DNA from: Sphingosinicella sp. BN140058
Lineage (GTDB): Bacteria; Pseudomonadota; Alphaproteobacteria; Sphingomonadales; Sphingomonadaceae
DNA length: 64,000 bases
Reading direction: 5' to 3'
NCBI RefSeq assembly: GCF_004135585.1
Contig: NZ_CP035501.1
Span: forward strand, 3,419,501 to 3,483,500
Below are positions 49,270 to 59,553 of this stretch, one piece after another. Numbering within the stretch: the first letter of the stretch is position 1; each line of letters starts with the position of its first letter. The notes under the pieces are model-generated. The model saw only the letters and a list, made by a program, of their open reading frames with translations. It made no database searches and was not told the DNA's origin. Position numbers and translations under genes: made by a program.

Positions 49270-51387
49270 ATGACGAAATCGCAGACGATCGGCGCCCGGT
49301 TCGGCCTTGCCATCCTGGGGGCGAGCACGATGCTTGCCGCAGCGCCCGGATGGGCGCAGGGCGGCGCGGGCTACACCGAGAGCCCTGCTGCCGCGCTGTC
49401 GCGCAACCTCAACAGTCTCGCCGCCAACCCGCGCAGCCTCGCGCCGCTGATGGGGGCCGGCCGCGCCGCGCTCGAGCTCGGTGACGCCCAGGCCGCCTTG
49501 ACCTTCTTCGGCCGCGCGCAGGAGATTGCGCCGCAGGACGGGCGGATCAAGATGTGGATCGGCTCGGCCCTCGCCCATCTTCAGCAGGCGCAGGGCGCCC
49601 AGAAATTCTTCGCCGAGGCGCTGAGCCTCGGCGTGCCCGAAGCGGATCTGGCCGGAGAGCGCGGTCTCGCCTTCGACATTGCCGGCGATCCGCGCAGCGC
49701 GCAGCGCGACTACCGGCTTTCCCTGCAGCGCAATCGCGATCCGGAAATCACCCGCCGTCTCGCGCTGTCGCTTGCGATCAGCGGCGAGCGCGATTCTGCG
49801 CTTCGCCTGCTCGACGAGCAGCTTCGCGCGCGCGACCATGATGCCGAGCGCACGCGCATCCTGATCCTGGCGCTCACCGGCGATTCGACAGGTGCGGTCA
49901 ACGCGGTCCAGGCCTCGATGCCGCACGGCCGCGGCAGCGCGATGGCGCCCTTCCTTCAGCGCCTCACCTTGCTCAACCCGGCCGAACGCGCCGCCGCCGT
50001 GCATCTCGGCATCTTCCCGCAATCCGGTCGAAGCGCCGGGCCGGTGCCCAACACCTTCGCCTCGGCCAACCCGGTTCAGGCCGGCACGCCCGATCCGCGC
50101 CAGGCCGGCCTCGGCGGCATGGCCACCCTGCGCCGAGACGACAAGGTCCAGACCGCCGGGGTCGCCGCGCCGCGGATGCCGACCACTTCCGCCGCCGCCG
50201 CGCCGCAATCGCCCCAGCAGCGCCCCAGCTGGGCCTTCACCGCCCGCAGCCTGTCGCAGATGCCGGCCCCGAAGAGTCCCGGTATCGAGCTCAAGTCCGG
50301 CGGCGCTTCGGCCGGCACCCTGGCGCCGCCGGTTCGGGTCGCCTCGAACATCGCGGCAGCGCCGGCGCCCGCCGCGCAGACGCCCCCGCCCGCCGCAAAC
50401 CAGGCGAGGGCACCGGCCGGCTCCGCGCCGGTCCAGTTCGCCAATTCGGGCACCGCAGGGCAGCCGACGCAGAGGGCGGCAGCCCCGTCGATCAATTCTG
50501 CCTCGATCCAGCCTGCGCCGATCCTCGCCCCCGCGGATGCGCAATTGGCGCAGTCGACCGTCCTCAACCCGGCGCCCAAGGCTTTCGTCCCGGTAGCGCC
50601 GCAACCGGCCCAGGCGTCCACGGGTACGATCCCTGTTCAGCAGAGCCAGGCGTCCATCACCGCGCCGCCGACGCCCACCGCCGCGACCCAGCAGCCGATC
50701 CAGTCGGCCGCGCGGGAGACGGCGCCGTCGCCCGGCTTCTCGCTGCTGCAGCCCGCGGCATCCCGGCCGATGGAACTCGCCTCCGCGGACGTCCCGCGTA
50801 CGGCGCCAGCCACGACGCCCGAGCCGGCGCCGGGCGTCGAGGAGACGTCGCGGACCAGCCGCCTTGCGGACGTCGCCGCGACCATCGCGTCGCTTCCCGA
50901 TCTGGCGCCGCCGGCAGTGACCGCGCCGAAGCCGGCACCGGTTCGCGAGCCGAAGGCAGCGCCGAAGCCGGCCGCCCCGAAGCCGGAGAAGCTGGCGGTT
51001 CTGACGAAGCCGGCGGCTAAGAAGGACGACAAGGCTGCCACCAAGGACCCCGCTGCAAAGGGCCCAGCCGCCAAGAAACCGGCAGAGGCGGCCGCCAAGA
51101 AGCCCGCTGCCGAACCCGCGCGGGTCTGGGTGCAGGTTGCCGGCGGTGCCAACAAGACCACCTTGCCCAAGGAATATGAGCGGCTCCAGGCGAAGGCGCC
51201 GAAGCTCCTTGCCGCCCGCAGCGCATGGACGGCGCCGCTCAAAGCCACTAACCGCCTCCTCGTCGGACCCTTCAAGACCGAAAAGGAAGCCCAGGCATTC
51301 GTGAACGAGCTCGCCAAGTCGAAACTGAGCGGCTTCGCTTGGAGCAGCGAGGCGGGTCAGAAGGTCGAGAAGCTCTCGGCCAGGTGA
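49270..51387 (+). CDS. Exported TPR and SPOR domain protein
   Basis: A 705-residue protein with a signal peptide (MTKSQTIGARFGLAILGAST..., cleavage near GWAQ-G) and TPR-like helices in residues ~50-240. A very long Pro/Ala/Gln-rich linker follows (~250-610), including Lys/Ala repeats, and then a C-terminal SPOR domain (residues ~622-700: RVWVQVAGGANKTTLPKEYE ... GPFKTEKEAQAFVNEL). SPOR domains bind denuded septal glycan, so a division-site role next to dcw is likely. It overlaps dgt by 4 bases. Confidence 0.8.
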   Translation: MTKSQTIGARFGLAILGASTMLAAAPGWAQGGAGYTESPAAALSRNLNSLAANPRSLAPLMGAGRAALELGDAQAALTFFGRAQEIAPQDGRIKMWIGSALAHLQQAQGAQKFFAEALSLGVPEADLAGERGLAFDIAGDPRSAQRDYRLSLQRNRDPEITRRLALSLAISGERDSALRLLDEQLRARDHDAERTRILILALTGDSTGAVNAVQASMPHGRGSAMAPFLQRLTLLNPAERAAAVHLGIFPQSGRSAGPVPNTFASANPVQAGTPDPRQAGLGGMATLRRDDKVQTAGVAAPRMPTTSAAAAPQSPQQRPSWAFTARSLSQMPAPKSPGIELKSGGASAGTLAPPVRVASNIAAAPAPAAQTPPPAANQARAPAGSAPVQFANSGTAGQPTQRAAAPSINSASIQPAPILAPADAQLAQSTVLNPAPKAFVPVAPQPAQASTGTIPVQQSQASITAPPTPTAATQQPIQSAARETAPSPGFSLLQPAASRPMELASADVPRTAPATTPEPAPGVEETSRTSRLADVAATIASLPDLAPPAVTAPKPAPVREPKAAPKPAAPKPEKLAVLTKPAAKKDDKAATKDPAAKGPAAKKPAEAAAKKPAAEPARVWVQVAGGANKTTLPKEYERLQAKAPKLLAARSAWTAPLKATNRLLVGPFKTEKEAQAFVNELAKSKLSGFAWSSEAGQKVEKLSAR

Positions 51388-52547
51388 AGCCGCTTGCCGA
51401 TTGCGCCGCCGATCCCGCGCAAAGCCGGGGCCGGCTCCATGGCGATTCCAAGGGCGGCACGCGCGGACCGCGCGACGCCTTTCAGCGCGACCGCGACCGC
51501 ATCATCCATTCGGTTCCGTTCCGCCGCCTCCGCCACAAGACCCAGGTCTTCATCGCGCCCGACGGCGATCATTTCCGGGTTCGGCTGACCCACAGCCTGG
51601 AAGTGGCCCAGATCGGCCGGGTGATCGCCCGGTCGCTCGGCCTCAACGAGGATCTGACCGAGGCGCTGTGTCTCGCCCACGATATCGGCCATTCGCCGTT
51701 CGGCCATTCCGGCGAGGACGCGCTGGAGGAGGCGCTCGCCGGGGCAGGCGGGTTCGATCACAATGCCAACACCATCCGGGTGCTGACGCAGCTCGAGACT
51801 CCCTATCCGCTCCACCCAGGCCTCAATCTCACTTGGGAAACGCTTGAGGGCCTCGCCAAGCATAACGGACCGGTCGCCCACGCGAGCTGGGCACTGGCGG
51901 AGGCCGACGCCGAGTTTTCGCTCGATCTCCTGACCTTCCCGAGCCTCGAGGCGCAGATCGCGGCGATCGCCGACGACATCGCCTACGACAATCACGACAT
52001 CGACGACGGCCTGCGCTCCGGCCTGTTCACGCTCGAAGAGCTGCTGACCGTGCCGTTCGTCGCCCGCGCCTGGCGGGCGGTCCGCGCCCGCTACCCCGAT
52101 GTCTCGGAAAGCCGGCTTCACGCCGAGCTGGTTCGCGATCAGATCGGCCTGATGGTCAACGATGTGCTGGCGGAGACCCAGCGCCGGGTCGCCGCGGCGG
52201 GGGTGGAAAGTGTCGACGATATCCGCGCCGCCGGCGTGCCGCTGGCCGGCTTCTCAGCCGCGCTCGCGGCGGAGGAGCGTCAACTCAAGAGGTTCCTCTA
52301 CGCGCACATGTACAATGCGCCGCCGGTCGCGGCGGTGCGCGTCGAGGCGCAGAAGATCGTCACCGGATTGGCCGGCGCCTATGCCGCCGATCCCTTCCTT
52401 CTGCCGCAGGACTGGCGTCCGGTCGACGGCGATCCGGTCGCCACTCTGCGGGCAGTCGGGGATTTCATCGCCGGCATGACGGATCGCTACGCTATCCGGC
52501 AATATCGCGAATTGATCGGCCCGATTGCCCTTCCGGAGGGCTTCTAA
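51384..52547 (+). CDS. dgt: dNTP triphosphohydrolase, dGTPase-like (HD superfamily)
   Basis: Hydrolyses dNTPs to nucleosides and triphosphate. The 387-residue protein begins at the GTG overlapping the SPOR gene stop. Metal-ligand motifs are RRLRHKTQV, RLTHSLEVAQIGR, LAHDIGHSPFGHSGED (HD at residues 99-100) and ADDIAYDNHDIDDG. The length and sequence fit the dGTPase-like type 2 group, common in alphaproteobacteria near argS. Confidence 0.92.
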   Translation: MKPLADCAADPAQSRGRLHGDSKGGTRGPRDAFQRDRDRIIHSVPFRRLRHKTQVFIAPDGDHFRVRLTHSLEVAQIGRVIARSLGLNEDLTEALCLAHDIGHSPFGHSGEDALEEALAGAGGFDHNANTIRVLTQLETPYPLHPGLNLTWETLEGLAKHNGPVAHASWALAEADAEFSLDLLTFPSLEAQIAAIADDIAYDNHDIDDGLRSGLFTLEELLTVPFVARAWRAVRARYPDVSESRLHAELVRDQIGLMVNDVLAETQRRVAAAGVESVDDIRAAGVPLAGFSAALAAEERQLKRFLYAHMYNAPPVAAVRVEAQKIVTGLAGAYAADPFLLPQDWRPVDGDPVATLRAVGDFIAGMTDRYAIRQYRELIGPIALPEGF

Positions 52548-52668
52548 AGGGACTTGTCGTCAAAACGGCGCCGCCTGACGGCTGCAGAATCGCATTCAAC
52601 TGGTAGTCCGGTTTGTGATGTGATAACATCTCCCGAGTCGCAGCACCTGCGATGGTAGGAGACATGCC

Positions 52669-54231
52669 ATGTCCGTCTCGTTTCGATTGCTTTCGCTCCC
52701 TGCCGGCTTTCTCGGCGTTGCTGTGCCGATCATGCTGCTGGGAAAGGTGGCTGCGCCGCCGGAGGAGAAGGCATCGGCAACGGTCGTGCTGCCGAGTCTG
52801 GCTTATGCGCCGGCCGTATCCCTGCCGGCGATGAGCGTGCGTCAGGGTGGTGCTCAGGACGTCCGCCACTTCCGCATGATCGCTGCCGAGATCGGCCTGC
52901 CGCGCCCGGACTCGCTGACCGCCGAGGGGCTCTTCGGGGAACATGATCTGACGATACCCGCCACCCGTCGGCGCGGGCAGCTCTTCTGCCTCGTCGCCGA
53001 GGCGATGCCGGCCGATTTTCCGAGCCGTTCCGGCGATCTTCTATTCGCCGGGCTGGGTTTCGGCTCCAACGTCCCTGCGGAAACCTGGCGCCGGGAGCCG
53101 CTCAACCTCGTTGCTGTCGTGGACAAATCCGGTTCGATGGAGGGCGAGCCGCTGGAACTCGTCCGGAAGAGCCTTCGCCAGATCGTCGGGCAGATGCGGG
53201 CAGGGGACCAGCTCTCGATCGTGCTCTACGGCGATCGATCGCATGTCTATCTCCCGCCCGCCGAGGTCGGCAGCCGTCGCGAGGCGATTCTCACGGCAAT
53301 CGATCGGATCGAGAGCGCCGGATCGACCAACATGGAGGAGGGGCTGCGCGTCGGCTACGACACTGCATTCGCGACACGCGGAGACTTTGCTGGCGACACC
53401 CGGCTGATGCTGTTCACCGACGAACAGCCGAACGTCGGCGCGACGGATGCCCACAGCTTCATCGGCATGGCAGAGGCGGGGTCGAAGCGCGGCGTCGGAC
53501 TCACCACCATCGGCGTCGGAGTTCAATTCGACGCGGCGCTCGCGACCAAGGTGTCGAGCGTCCGCGGCGGCAATCTGTTCTTCGTCTCGAACGCCGAAGA
53601 GGTACGGTCGGTATTTGCCGAGCAGCTCGATACCATGGTGAGCGAGCTCGCTCACGACGTCCGCATCACCGTGGTCCCGCGCACGGGCTATCGACTCACC
53701 GGCGTGTTCGGCGTGCCCGGCGGGCTGATGAACGAGGCACAAGATGGTGCGGTGACGATCACCGTCCCAACCGTCTTCTTCAGCACCAAAGGTGGCGGGA
53801 TCTTCGTCGCGCTCGGCCGATCCGCCGACCGCGCCCATCTCCCCGCCGCACGCCTCACGCCCGGCCTGCCGCTGGCCGATGTCGACTTGCGCTACGTCGC
53901 CGCACGCACCGGCAGGACAGGCGGCGACCGAATATCGGTGGCGAACCCCGAAGTGCGGCCGAGCGCACCGCTTCGCCTCGCGCACCTGCTCGTCGACGAA
54001 TATTCGGTGCTGCACGACGCCTCCGTCGCCTTTCACATCTCCGGCAAGCCGAGGCAGGCCCATCTTCTCCTCGCCGCCCTCGCCAATCGGATCGACGGAA
54101 GCCGGCTCCCGGGCCTCGCTCCGGAACGAAAGCTGGTAAGCGAGATGCTTGCGCATGCGGCGTTTGCCTCCGGTTACGGCGGCGAGCAGCCGTCCCGGCG
54201 CGAACGAGCGCGACAGACGGCCGAACGCTGA
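52669..54231 (+). CDS. VWA domain protein
   Basis: A 520-residue protein with a hydrophobic N-terminal segment (signal or anchor) and a von Willebrand A domain. The MIDAS metal site is visible as DKSGS (residues 152-156), with the later threonine in STNMEEGL and an aspartate in FTDEQPN. It starts at the ATG 7 bases after AGGAG. The C-terminal ~200 residues are beta-rich and resemble the DUF3520-like part of YfbK-type proteins. The role is unknown; no partner gene adjoins it. Confidence 0.75.
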   Translation: MSVSFRLLSLPAGFLGVAVPIMLLGKVAAPPEEKASATVVLPSLAYAPAVSLPAMSVRQGGAQDVRHFRMIAAEIGLPRPDSLTAEGLFGEHDLTIPATRRRGQLFCLVAEAMPADFPSRSGDLLFAGLGFGSNVPAETWRREPLNLVAVVDKSGSMEGEPLELVRKSLRQIVGQMRAGDQLSIVLYGDRSHVYLPPAEVGSRREAILTAIDRIESAGSTNMEEGLRVGYDTAFATRGDFAGDTRLMLFTDEQPNVGATDAHSFIGMAEAGSKRGVGLTTIGVGVQFDAALATKVSSVRGGNLFFVSNAEEVRSVFAEQLDTMVSELAHDVRITVVPRTGYRLTGVFGVPGGLMNEAQDGAVTITVPTVFFSTKGGGIFVALGRSADRAHLPAARLTPGLPLADVDLRYVAARTGRTGGDRISVANPEVRPSAPLRLAHLLVDEYSVLHDASVAFHISGKPRQAHLLLAALANRIDGSRLPGLAPERKLVSEMLAHAAFASGYGGEQPSRRERARQTAER

Positions 54232-54348
54232 GCTTGTTGCCCCGGCTGGCGTCCCGGCGTGTCCGGCCGTACCATCTCGATATGGCAACAAGGTTTGCCG
54301 GAGGCATGGAGGCGTTGCGATTCCGACCTGTATCTCAGGATCATTGCA

Positions 54349-54993
54349 ATGCGCGTCGCGCTGATCGGCGCGACGGGGCTGGTCGGTGCGGCGCTGGGTG
54401 AATGCCTTGCCGCGACAGGCCATGAGCTCCACCGACTGCAGCGGCGCGAGAGCGGTGGGGCAGGCAAGGTGCATTTCGCCGATTCTCGTGAGTGGCCGGA
54501 GATCGTCACGCGATTGCGCCCGGACGCGGCGATCTCCACGCTCGGCACGACGCTGAAGGCCGCCGGCTCCCGGGCCGCGTTTCGCGCCGTCGACTTCGAC
54601 ATGGTCGTCGATTTCGCCCGCGCCGCGCGCGAGGCCGGGGCCAGGCGGATGATCGCGGTCTCCTCGGTCGGCGCCAACGCGGGTGCCCGCGCCTTCTACC
54701 TGCGCACCAAGGGCGAGATGGAGGCGGCGCTCGCCGCACTCGGCTTTGGGCGGCTCGACATCCTCCGGCCCGGTCTGCTGCTCGGGGATCGAAGCGGCGA
54801 CCATCGCACCGTCGAGCGGATCGGGATGATGCTGAGCCCGCTCATGAACCTCCTCCTCCCGGGATCGCTCGACCGCTTCGGTGCCATCGAAGCGGAGGTG
54901 GTTGCCCGAGCCATCACGAAGCTGCTGGCGCTTGAGCGCCCGGGCGCCCATATCCACCACAATCGCGAGATCCGGCGTCTTGCTGCCGCCTGA
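54349..54993 (+). CDS. NAD(P)-binding atypical short-chain dehydrogenase
   Basis: A 214-residue Rossmann protein ([18 protein letters not shown]: GxxGxxG), with [20 protein letters not shown] containing a YxxxK-like pair, and [11 protein letters not shown]. This is the atypical SDR5/HTATIP2-like group used as reductases or regulators. I chose the ATG at 54349 (CAGGA upstream); a longer frame from 54259 has no ribosome site. The substrate is unknown. Confidence 0.75.
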   Translation: MRVALIGATGLVGAALGECLAATGHELHRLQRRESGGAGKVHFADSREWPEIVTRLRPDAAISTLGTTLKAAGSRAAFRAVDFDMVVDFARAAREAGARRMIAVSSVGANAGARAFYLRTKGEMEAALAALGFGRLDILRPGLLLGDRSGDHRTVERIGMMLSPLMNLLLPGSLDRFGAIEAEVVARAITKLLALERPGAHIHHNREIRRLAAA

Positions 54994-55060
54994 GCCCGCG
55001 CCTTCAAATCCGGGGCGGCATCGTCTACAGCCGCGCATTCTTTTGCCGTTGGAAAAATCC

Positions 55061-56788
55061 GTGACCCTCTACGCCCGCTTTGCCGCGCATCTCGACGCGA
55101 TCCTCGACGCCCTCGAAGCCGAAGGGCAATTGCCCGGCGGTCTCGATCGCAAGGCGGTTGCGGTGGAGCCGCCGCGCGATGCCGCGCACGGCGATCTCGC
55201 CACCAATGCGGCGATGGTGCTGGCCAAGCGCGCCGGCACCAATCCGCGCGCGCTCGCCGGCCTGATCGCGCCGAAGCTCGAAGCGCTGGGCGAGGTCTCG
55301 GGCGTCGAAATTGCAGGACCGGGCTTCATCAACATCCGCCTCGTGCCGGCCATCTGGCAGGAAGAATTGCGCACGATCCTGTCGGAAGGCGAGGATTACG
55401 GCCGTTCGCAGCTCGGCGCCGGCAGCCGGGTCAACGTCGAATATGTCTCGGCCAACCCGACCGGGCCGATGCACATGGGCCATTGCCGCGGCGCCGTCGT
55501 CGGCGACGCGCTCGCCAGCCTGCTCGAACATGCCGGCTATGCCGTCACCCGCGAATATTATGTCAACGATGCCGGCGGCCAGGTCGACGTGCTCGCCCGC
55601 TCGGCATGGCTGCGCTACCGCGAGGCGCTCGGCGAAGCGATCGAGATCCCCGAGGGTCTCTATCCCGGCGACTATCTGGTGCCGGTCGGGCAGGCCTTCG
55701 CCGCGGAGTTCGGCGACCGCTATGTTTCGGCGCCCGAAGCGGAGTGGCTCGCCCTGTTCCGCACTCGGACGGTGGCGGCGATGCTCGACATGATCCGCGC
55801 CGATCTCGCTTTGCTCGGAATCCATCACGACATCTTCGCGTCGGAGGCGGAGGTGCAGGGCTCGGGCGCGACCGATCGCGTGCTTTCGACGCTGCGCGAC
55901 AAGGGGCTGATCTACGAAGGCGTGCTCGAAGCGCCCAAGGGCGAGACTCCCGACGATTGGGAGCCGGTCGAACTCACCCTATTCCGATCGACGCAGTTCG
56001 GCGACGATCAGGATCGGCCGATGAAGAAGTCGAACGGCAGCTGGACCTATTTCGGGGCCGACGCCGCTTACCATCTCCAGAAGGCCGACGCCGCCGACCA
56101 GCTGATCAACATCTGGGGCGCCGACCATGCCGGCACGGTGAAACGGGTCCAGGCGGCGGTCACCGCGCTGACCGACGGCCGCGTCGAGCTCGACGTCAAG
56201 CTCGTCCAGATGGTGCGCCTGTTCCGGGCCGGTGAGCCGATCAAGATGTCGAAGCGGGCCGGCAATTTCGTCACCCTCGCCGATGTCGTGCGCGAGGTCG
56301 GCAAGGACGTCGTGCGGTTCATGATGCTCACCCGCCGCGCCGACGCGCCGCTCGATTTCGACTTCGCCAAGGTGGTCGAGGCGTCGAAGGACAATCCCGT
56401 CTTCTACGTCCAATATGCCCATGCCCGGGTGCGCTCGCTCCACCGCCGCGCCGCCGAGGCCGGCATCGACCTCACCGGCACGCCCGATCTGTCGTTGCTC
56501 GACGACGAGGAACTGGCGCTCGTGAAGCTCGCCGCGCAATTCCCGCGCGTCGTCGAAAGCGCGGCGCTGGCGCATGAGCCGCATCGGATCGCCTTCTATT
56601 TGTCCGATCTCGCCGCCGCGCTGCACGCGCAGTGGAACAAGGGTAATGACGATCCTGCGAAGCGTTTCCTCTTGGTACAGAATGAAAAGCTGACCCGCGC
56701 CCGTCTGGAACTCGCCTCGGCAATCGGGCAGATTGTCCGGAACGGCCTTGCGATCATGGGTGTCGCCGCGGCCGAGGAGATGCAGTGA
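55061..56788 (+). CDS. argS: Arginyl-tRNA synthetase
   Basis: Charges tRNA-Arg. The 575-residue class I enzyme has the N-terminal Add1 domain ([15 protein letters not shown]), the HIGH-type HMGH at residues 138-141, KMSK at 395-398 followed by RAGNFVTL, and a C-terminal DALR anticodon domain. I chose the GTG at 55061 (GGAAAAA upstream); a TTG 12 bases earlier is possible. It heads an argS-SPOR-nagZ group and overlaps the SPOR gene. Confidence 0.97.
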   Translation: MTLYARFAAHLDAILDALEAEGQLPGGLDRKAVAVEPPRDAAHGDLATNAAMVLAKRAGTNPRALAGLIAPKLEALGEVSGVEIAGPGFINIRLVPAIWQEELRTILSEGEDYGRSQLGAGSRVNVEYVSANPTGPMHMGHCRGAVVGDALASLLEHAGYAVTREYYVNDAGGQVDVLARSAWLRYREALGEAIEIPEGLYPGDYLVPVGQAFAAEFGDRYVSAPEAEWLALFRTRTVAAMLDMIRADLALLGIHHDIFASEAEVQGSGATDRVLSTLRDKGLIYEGVLEAPKGETPDDWEPVELTLFRSTQFGDDQDRPMKKSNGSWTYFGADAAYHLQKADAADQLINIWGADHAGTVKRVQAAVTALTDGRVELDVKLVQMVRLFRAGEPIKMSKRAGNFVTLADVVREVGKDVVRFMMLTRRADAPLDFDFAKVVEASKDNPVFYVQYAHARVRSLHRRAAEAGIDLTGTPDLSLLDDEELALVKLAAQFPRVVESAALAHEPHRIAFYLSDLAAALHAQWNKGNDDPAKRFLLVQNEKLTRARLELASAIGQIVRNGLAIMGVAAAEEMQ

Positions 56789-57507
56789 TGACCGATGTTC
56801 GCGCCGGCGATGCGACCGCGTTCGAGGAAGACCGGCTCCCCTGGCTCGAAGCGGTCGAGGATGACGATCGCGGCGACGGCCCGTCGACGCTGAAGATGAT
56901 CGTCGGCGTGCTGATCGCCCTCGTCGGCATCGGCGCGATCGTCGGCGGCATCTTCTGGATGAACAACCGCAACGAGGTCGCGAGCGGCGGCGCCGAGCTG
57001 ATCAAGGCGCCGGAGGGGCCGTACAAGGTGCGCCCGGACGATCCCGGCGGCATGGCCGTCGAAGGGGAGGGGGATACCGCCTTCGCCGCCAGCGCCGGCC
57101 AGGATCCGAAGAGCAACATCAACACCAACGCCGTGCCGGAGACTCCGGTCGGTCCCGGCGCGCAGCCGCAGCCAAAGGCGCCGAGCGACGGCGCTTTGCT
57201 GTCGGCCCCGCCGCCGACCAACGCGCCGCCGGCCAGTGGTTCGGCGACCGGTGCTGCCCCGGCGCCCCAGGCGCCGGCCGGGCCAGGCGGCACCATCCAG
57301 CTCGGCGCCTTCTCCTCGCAGGCCAATGCGACGAACGCGTGGAAGGCGCTGTCCGGACGCTTCACCTATCTGGCGCCGCTGACGCACAACGTCGTCCCGG
57401 TCTCGGCCGGCGGCAAGACGCTCTACCGCCTCCGCGCCAGCGGACCGGGCGCCGCCAATATTTGCGGCCGTCTCCGGGTCGCCGGCGAAACCTGCGTGAC
57501 GCTCTGA
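56785..57507 (+). CDS. SPOR domain membrane protein
   Basis: A 240-residue protein with an acidic cytoplasmic N-terminus, one transmembrane helix (about residues 38-58, [17 protein letters not shown]), a Pro/Ala/Gly-rich linker and a C-terminal SPOR domain (residues ~170-240, [19 protein letters not shown] ... VAGETCVTL). SPOR binds denuded glycan at the septum. It starts at two ATGs inside the argS stop and ends 1 base before nagZ, a conserved alphaproteobacterial order. Confidence 0.87.
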   Translation: MMTDVRAGDATAFEEDRLPWLEAVEDDDRGDGPSTLKMIVGVLIALVGIGAIVGGIFWMNNRNEVASGGAELIKAPEGPYKVRPDDPGGMAVEGEGDTAFAASAGQDPKSNINTNAVPETPVGPGAQPQPKAPSDGALLSAPPPTNAPPASGSATGAAPAPQAPAGPGGTIQLGAFSSQANATNAWKALSGRFTYLAPLTHNVVPVSAGGKTLYRLRASGPGAANICGRLRVAGETCVTL

Positions 57508-57508
57508 C

Positions 57509-58516
57509 GTGCAGGCCGCGATCTACGGCCTGTCGGGCGAGCGGCTGACCGACGAGGAGCGCGGCTTCTTTCGCGACTGCGATCCCGCCGGCTACATCCT
57601 GTTCCGGCGCAACGTCGCCGATCGTGCGCAACTGCGCGCGCTCACCGATGACTTGCGCGCGCTGCACGGCCGCGACGATCTGCCGATCCTGATCGATCAG
57701 GAAGGCGGCCGCGTCGCCCGCATGCGCCCGCCCGAATGGCCGGCGCTGCCGCCGGGCCAGGTCTTCGCCGATCTCTACGCCAAGGCGCCGATGACCGCGA
57801 TCGAGGCGGCGCGCGCCAATGCCCAGGCGATCGCGGCGATGCTGCGCGAGGTCGGCATCAACGTCGATGCTTTGCCGTTGCTCGACGTCCGCCGCGAAGG
57901 CGCGCACGACATCATCGGCGACCGCGCGCTCGGCGCCGAGCCGATGCAGGTGGCGGCGCTCGGCCGCGCGGTGATCGACGGCCTGCGCGCCGGCGGCGTC
58001 GTCGGCATCGTCAAGCACATGCCCGGTCACGGCCGCTCGATGTCCGACAGCCATGTCGAGCTGCCGGTGGTCGATGCGAGCGAGGAGGAACTGGAGACGG
58101 ACATCGCGCCGTTCCGCACCCTCGCCGGCGCGCCGATGGGGATGACCGCCCACGTCGTCTACACCGCCTGGGACAAGGAACGGCCCGGCAGCCTGTCGCC
58201 GGTCGTGATCTGCGAGGTCATCCGGCAGCGGATCGGCTTCGACGGCCTGCTGATGTCCGACGATCTCGGCATGCACGCTCTGTCCGGCGATTTCGGCGCC
58301 CGCGCCGCCGGGGCGCTCGCCGCCGGCTGCGATCTCGCTTTGCATTGCTCGGGTGACATGACGGAGATGCAGGCGATCGCCGGCGCGATCGGCGACATGT
58401 CCGATCCGGCCCGGCAGCGGCTCGATCGGGCGATGGCGACGATTGCCGATTATACCGGCGGCGAGGATTATGCCGCGCTGGCGGCCAAGCGGGATTCGCT
58501 TCTCGCCCACGCCTGA
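57509..58516 (+). CDS. nagZ: Beta-N-acetylhexosaminidase NagZ
   Basis: A cytosolic GH3 enzyme that removes GlcNAc from anhydro-muropeptides in peptidoglycan recycling. The 335-residue protein starts at a GTG. It has the family signature KHMPGHGRSMSDSH with the acid/base histidine region, IDQEGGRVAR, and the nucleophile in MSDDLGM (Asp251). In many alphaproteobacteria scpA and scpB follow, but here an unrelated small secreted protein does. Confidence 0.95.
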   Translation: MQAAIYGLSGERLTDEERGFFRDCDPAGYILFRRNVADRAQLRALTDDLRALHGRDDLPILIDQEGGRVARMRPPEWPALPPGQVFADLYAKAPMTAIEAARANAQAIAAMLREVGINVDALPLLDVRREGAHDIIGDRALGAEPMQVAALGRAVIDGLRAGGVVGIVKHMPGHGRSMSDSHVELPVVDASEEELETDIAPFRTLAGAPMGMTAHVVYTAWDKERPGSLSPVVICEVIRQRIGFDGLLMSDDLGMHALSGDFGARAAGALAAGCDLALHCSGDMTEMQAIAGAIGDMSDPARQRLDRAMATIADYTGGEDYAALAAKRDSLLAHA

Positions 58517-58535
58517 CGGCAAGGGAGTTCCGCGG

Positions 58536-58955
58536 ATGCGCGCGCAGGGAAAACGGAGCCTCGCCATGTTGCTGATCGCCTCGCTCCTCGGCACCGCGGG
58601 CGCCGCCCAGGCGCCGGCCGATTGCACCGCTGTCGCCGCCGAGCGCGTAGCGCTCCGCGCCGAGCACGAAGCGGTGCAGCAGGACATCGCCGACATTGCC
58701 ACCGGCCACTATCGCAAGCGCAAGCAGAAGAAGGCGTCCGGCGAAGAAGTCGCGCGCGGTGCCGCCGGCACCGCCGCCGGCCTGCTGCTGCCATTTCCGT
58801 TTGGACTCGCCGTCGGTGCGGCCGGCGCCGCAGCCGCCCGCTCCAAGAAGGAAGCCGCGCCCGCCGAGCCGGGGCCTGACGTCGAGGCGATGATCGCCCG
58901 CCAGCAGGCCCTGGAGGCGCGGCTCGCGGAGCTCCAGGCGTCTAACTGCCCCTGA
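58536..58955 (+). CDS. Small secreted protein of unknown function
   Basis: A 139-residue protein with a signal peptide (cleavage near AQA-PADC at residue 26), a basic KRKQKK segment, a hydrophobic glycine-rich stretch (AGTAAGLLLPFPFGLAVGAA) and a charged C-terminal helix rich in Glu/Ala. AAGGGA precedes the ATG. No family recognised; the glycine-rich segment recalls glycine-zipper proteins. It is 19 bp from nagZ and probably co-transcribed. Confidence 0.6.
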   Translation: MRAQGKRSLAMLLIASLLGTAGAAQAPADCTAVAAERVALRAEHEAVQQDIADIATGHYRKRKQKKASGEEVARGAAGTAAGLLLPFPFGLAVGAAGAAAARSKKEAAPAEPGPDVEAMIARQQALEARLAELQASNCP

Positions 58956-59553
58956 TCGGACAGGCGGACTCGGATCGTCCGCACACCGCCACGGATCGTC
59001 GCGACGGCAGCAACGCGTCCTCGTCTGCAACGTTGATGGCACAGGACTGAGAGAGACGGGTCCTGCGAGCGGCGTCCCGGCGCGGGTCTTTCCTCCCCCC
59101 GCCGGGACGCCAAGCGAACCCCGAACCCGCGTGCCCCGCCCGCCTGCGAGTCGGCGCGATTCGTCGCGTGAGTCGCGGCTTGTGCCCCGAAGCGGCAAGG
59201 CTCGATGCCGGGTCGTCTCGTTCTCGCGCATTAACCGGGGTGACCCAGCCGTCCCGAAAGCTGACATCAGCCGCTTCCCTGTGCGCTGCAACATTTGCAG
59301 GATCGGCCGCAAACGACCCCAACGGGCATGCGGACGAGGGCTGTGATAACAGTTATTTAACCCTCTAAGTGCCTGTTTCCAATCGATCCGGACGGTGTCG
59401 GGAGCGCCCCGGCGCGGGCGCTGCAAGGAACATGGTTAACGATACCTTGCTGCAACAGTCGGGGAACTAACGTCCGCATCACCCTTTCGGGCAATTGTCC
59501 AAACAGGCCAGACAGGGTTACAAGCGTGTAAACCAAATCTCTAGGGGCAAACG
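58956..59553. other. 598-bp gene-free leader upstream of the rpfF-like gene
   Basis: I see no convincing protein gene or tRNA. The left part holds a strong hairpin (59071-59111). The right part (59340-59553) is less GC-rich and includes ATAACAGTTAT, a small dyad, TGGTTAACGATAC, and ends in a CTAGGGGC ribosome site before the ATG at 59554. A promoter and a structured leader are likely. Confidence 0.5.
59071..59111. other. Strong 11-bp-stem hairpin
   Basis: GGCGTCCCGGC (59071-59081) pairs perfectly with 59101-59111 across a 19-base pyrimidine-rich loop (TCTTTCCTCCCCCC). It lies 116 bp after the small secreted protein and could end its transcript or belong to a small RNA. Confidence 0.5.

Noticed and set aside
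54881..55060. Upstream extension of argS
   Set aside because: The frame is open but overlaps the preceding gene, has no ribosome site and is not like ArgS N-termini.
58942..59368. Small ORFs on both strands inside the 598-bp leader
   Set aside because: No ribosome sites, no domain and random-looking composition; they are likely chance frames in GC-rich DNA.
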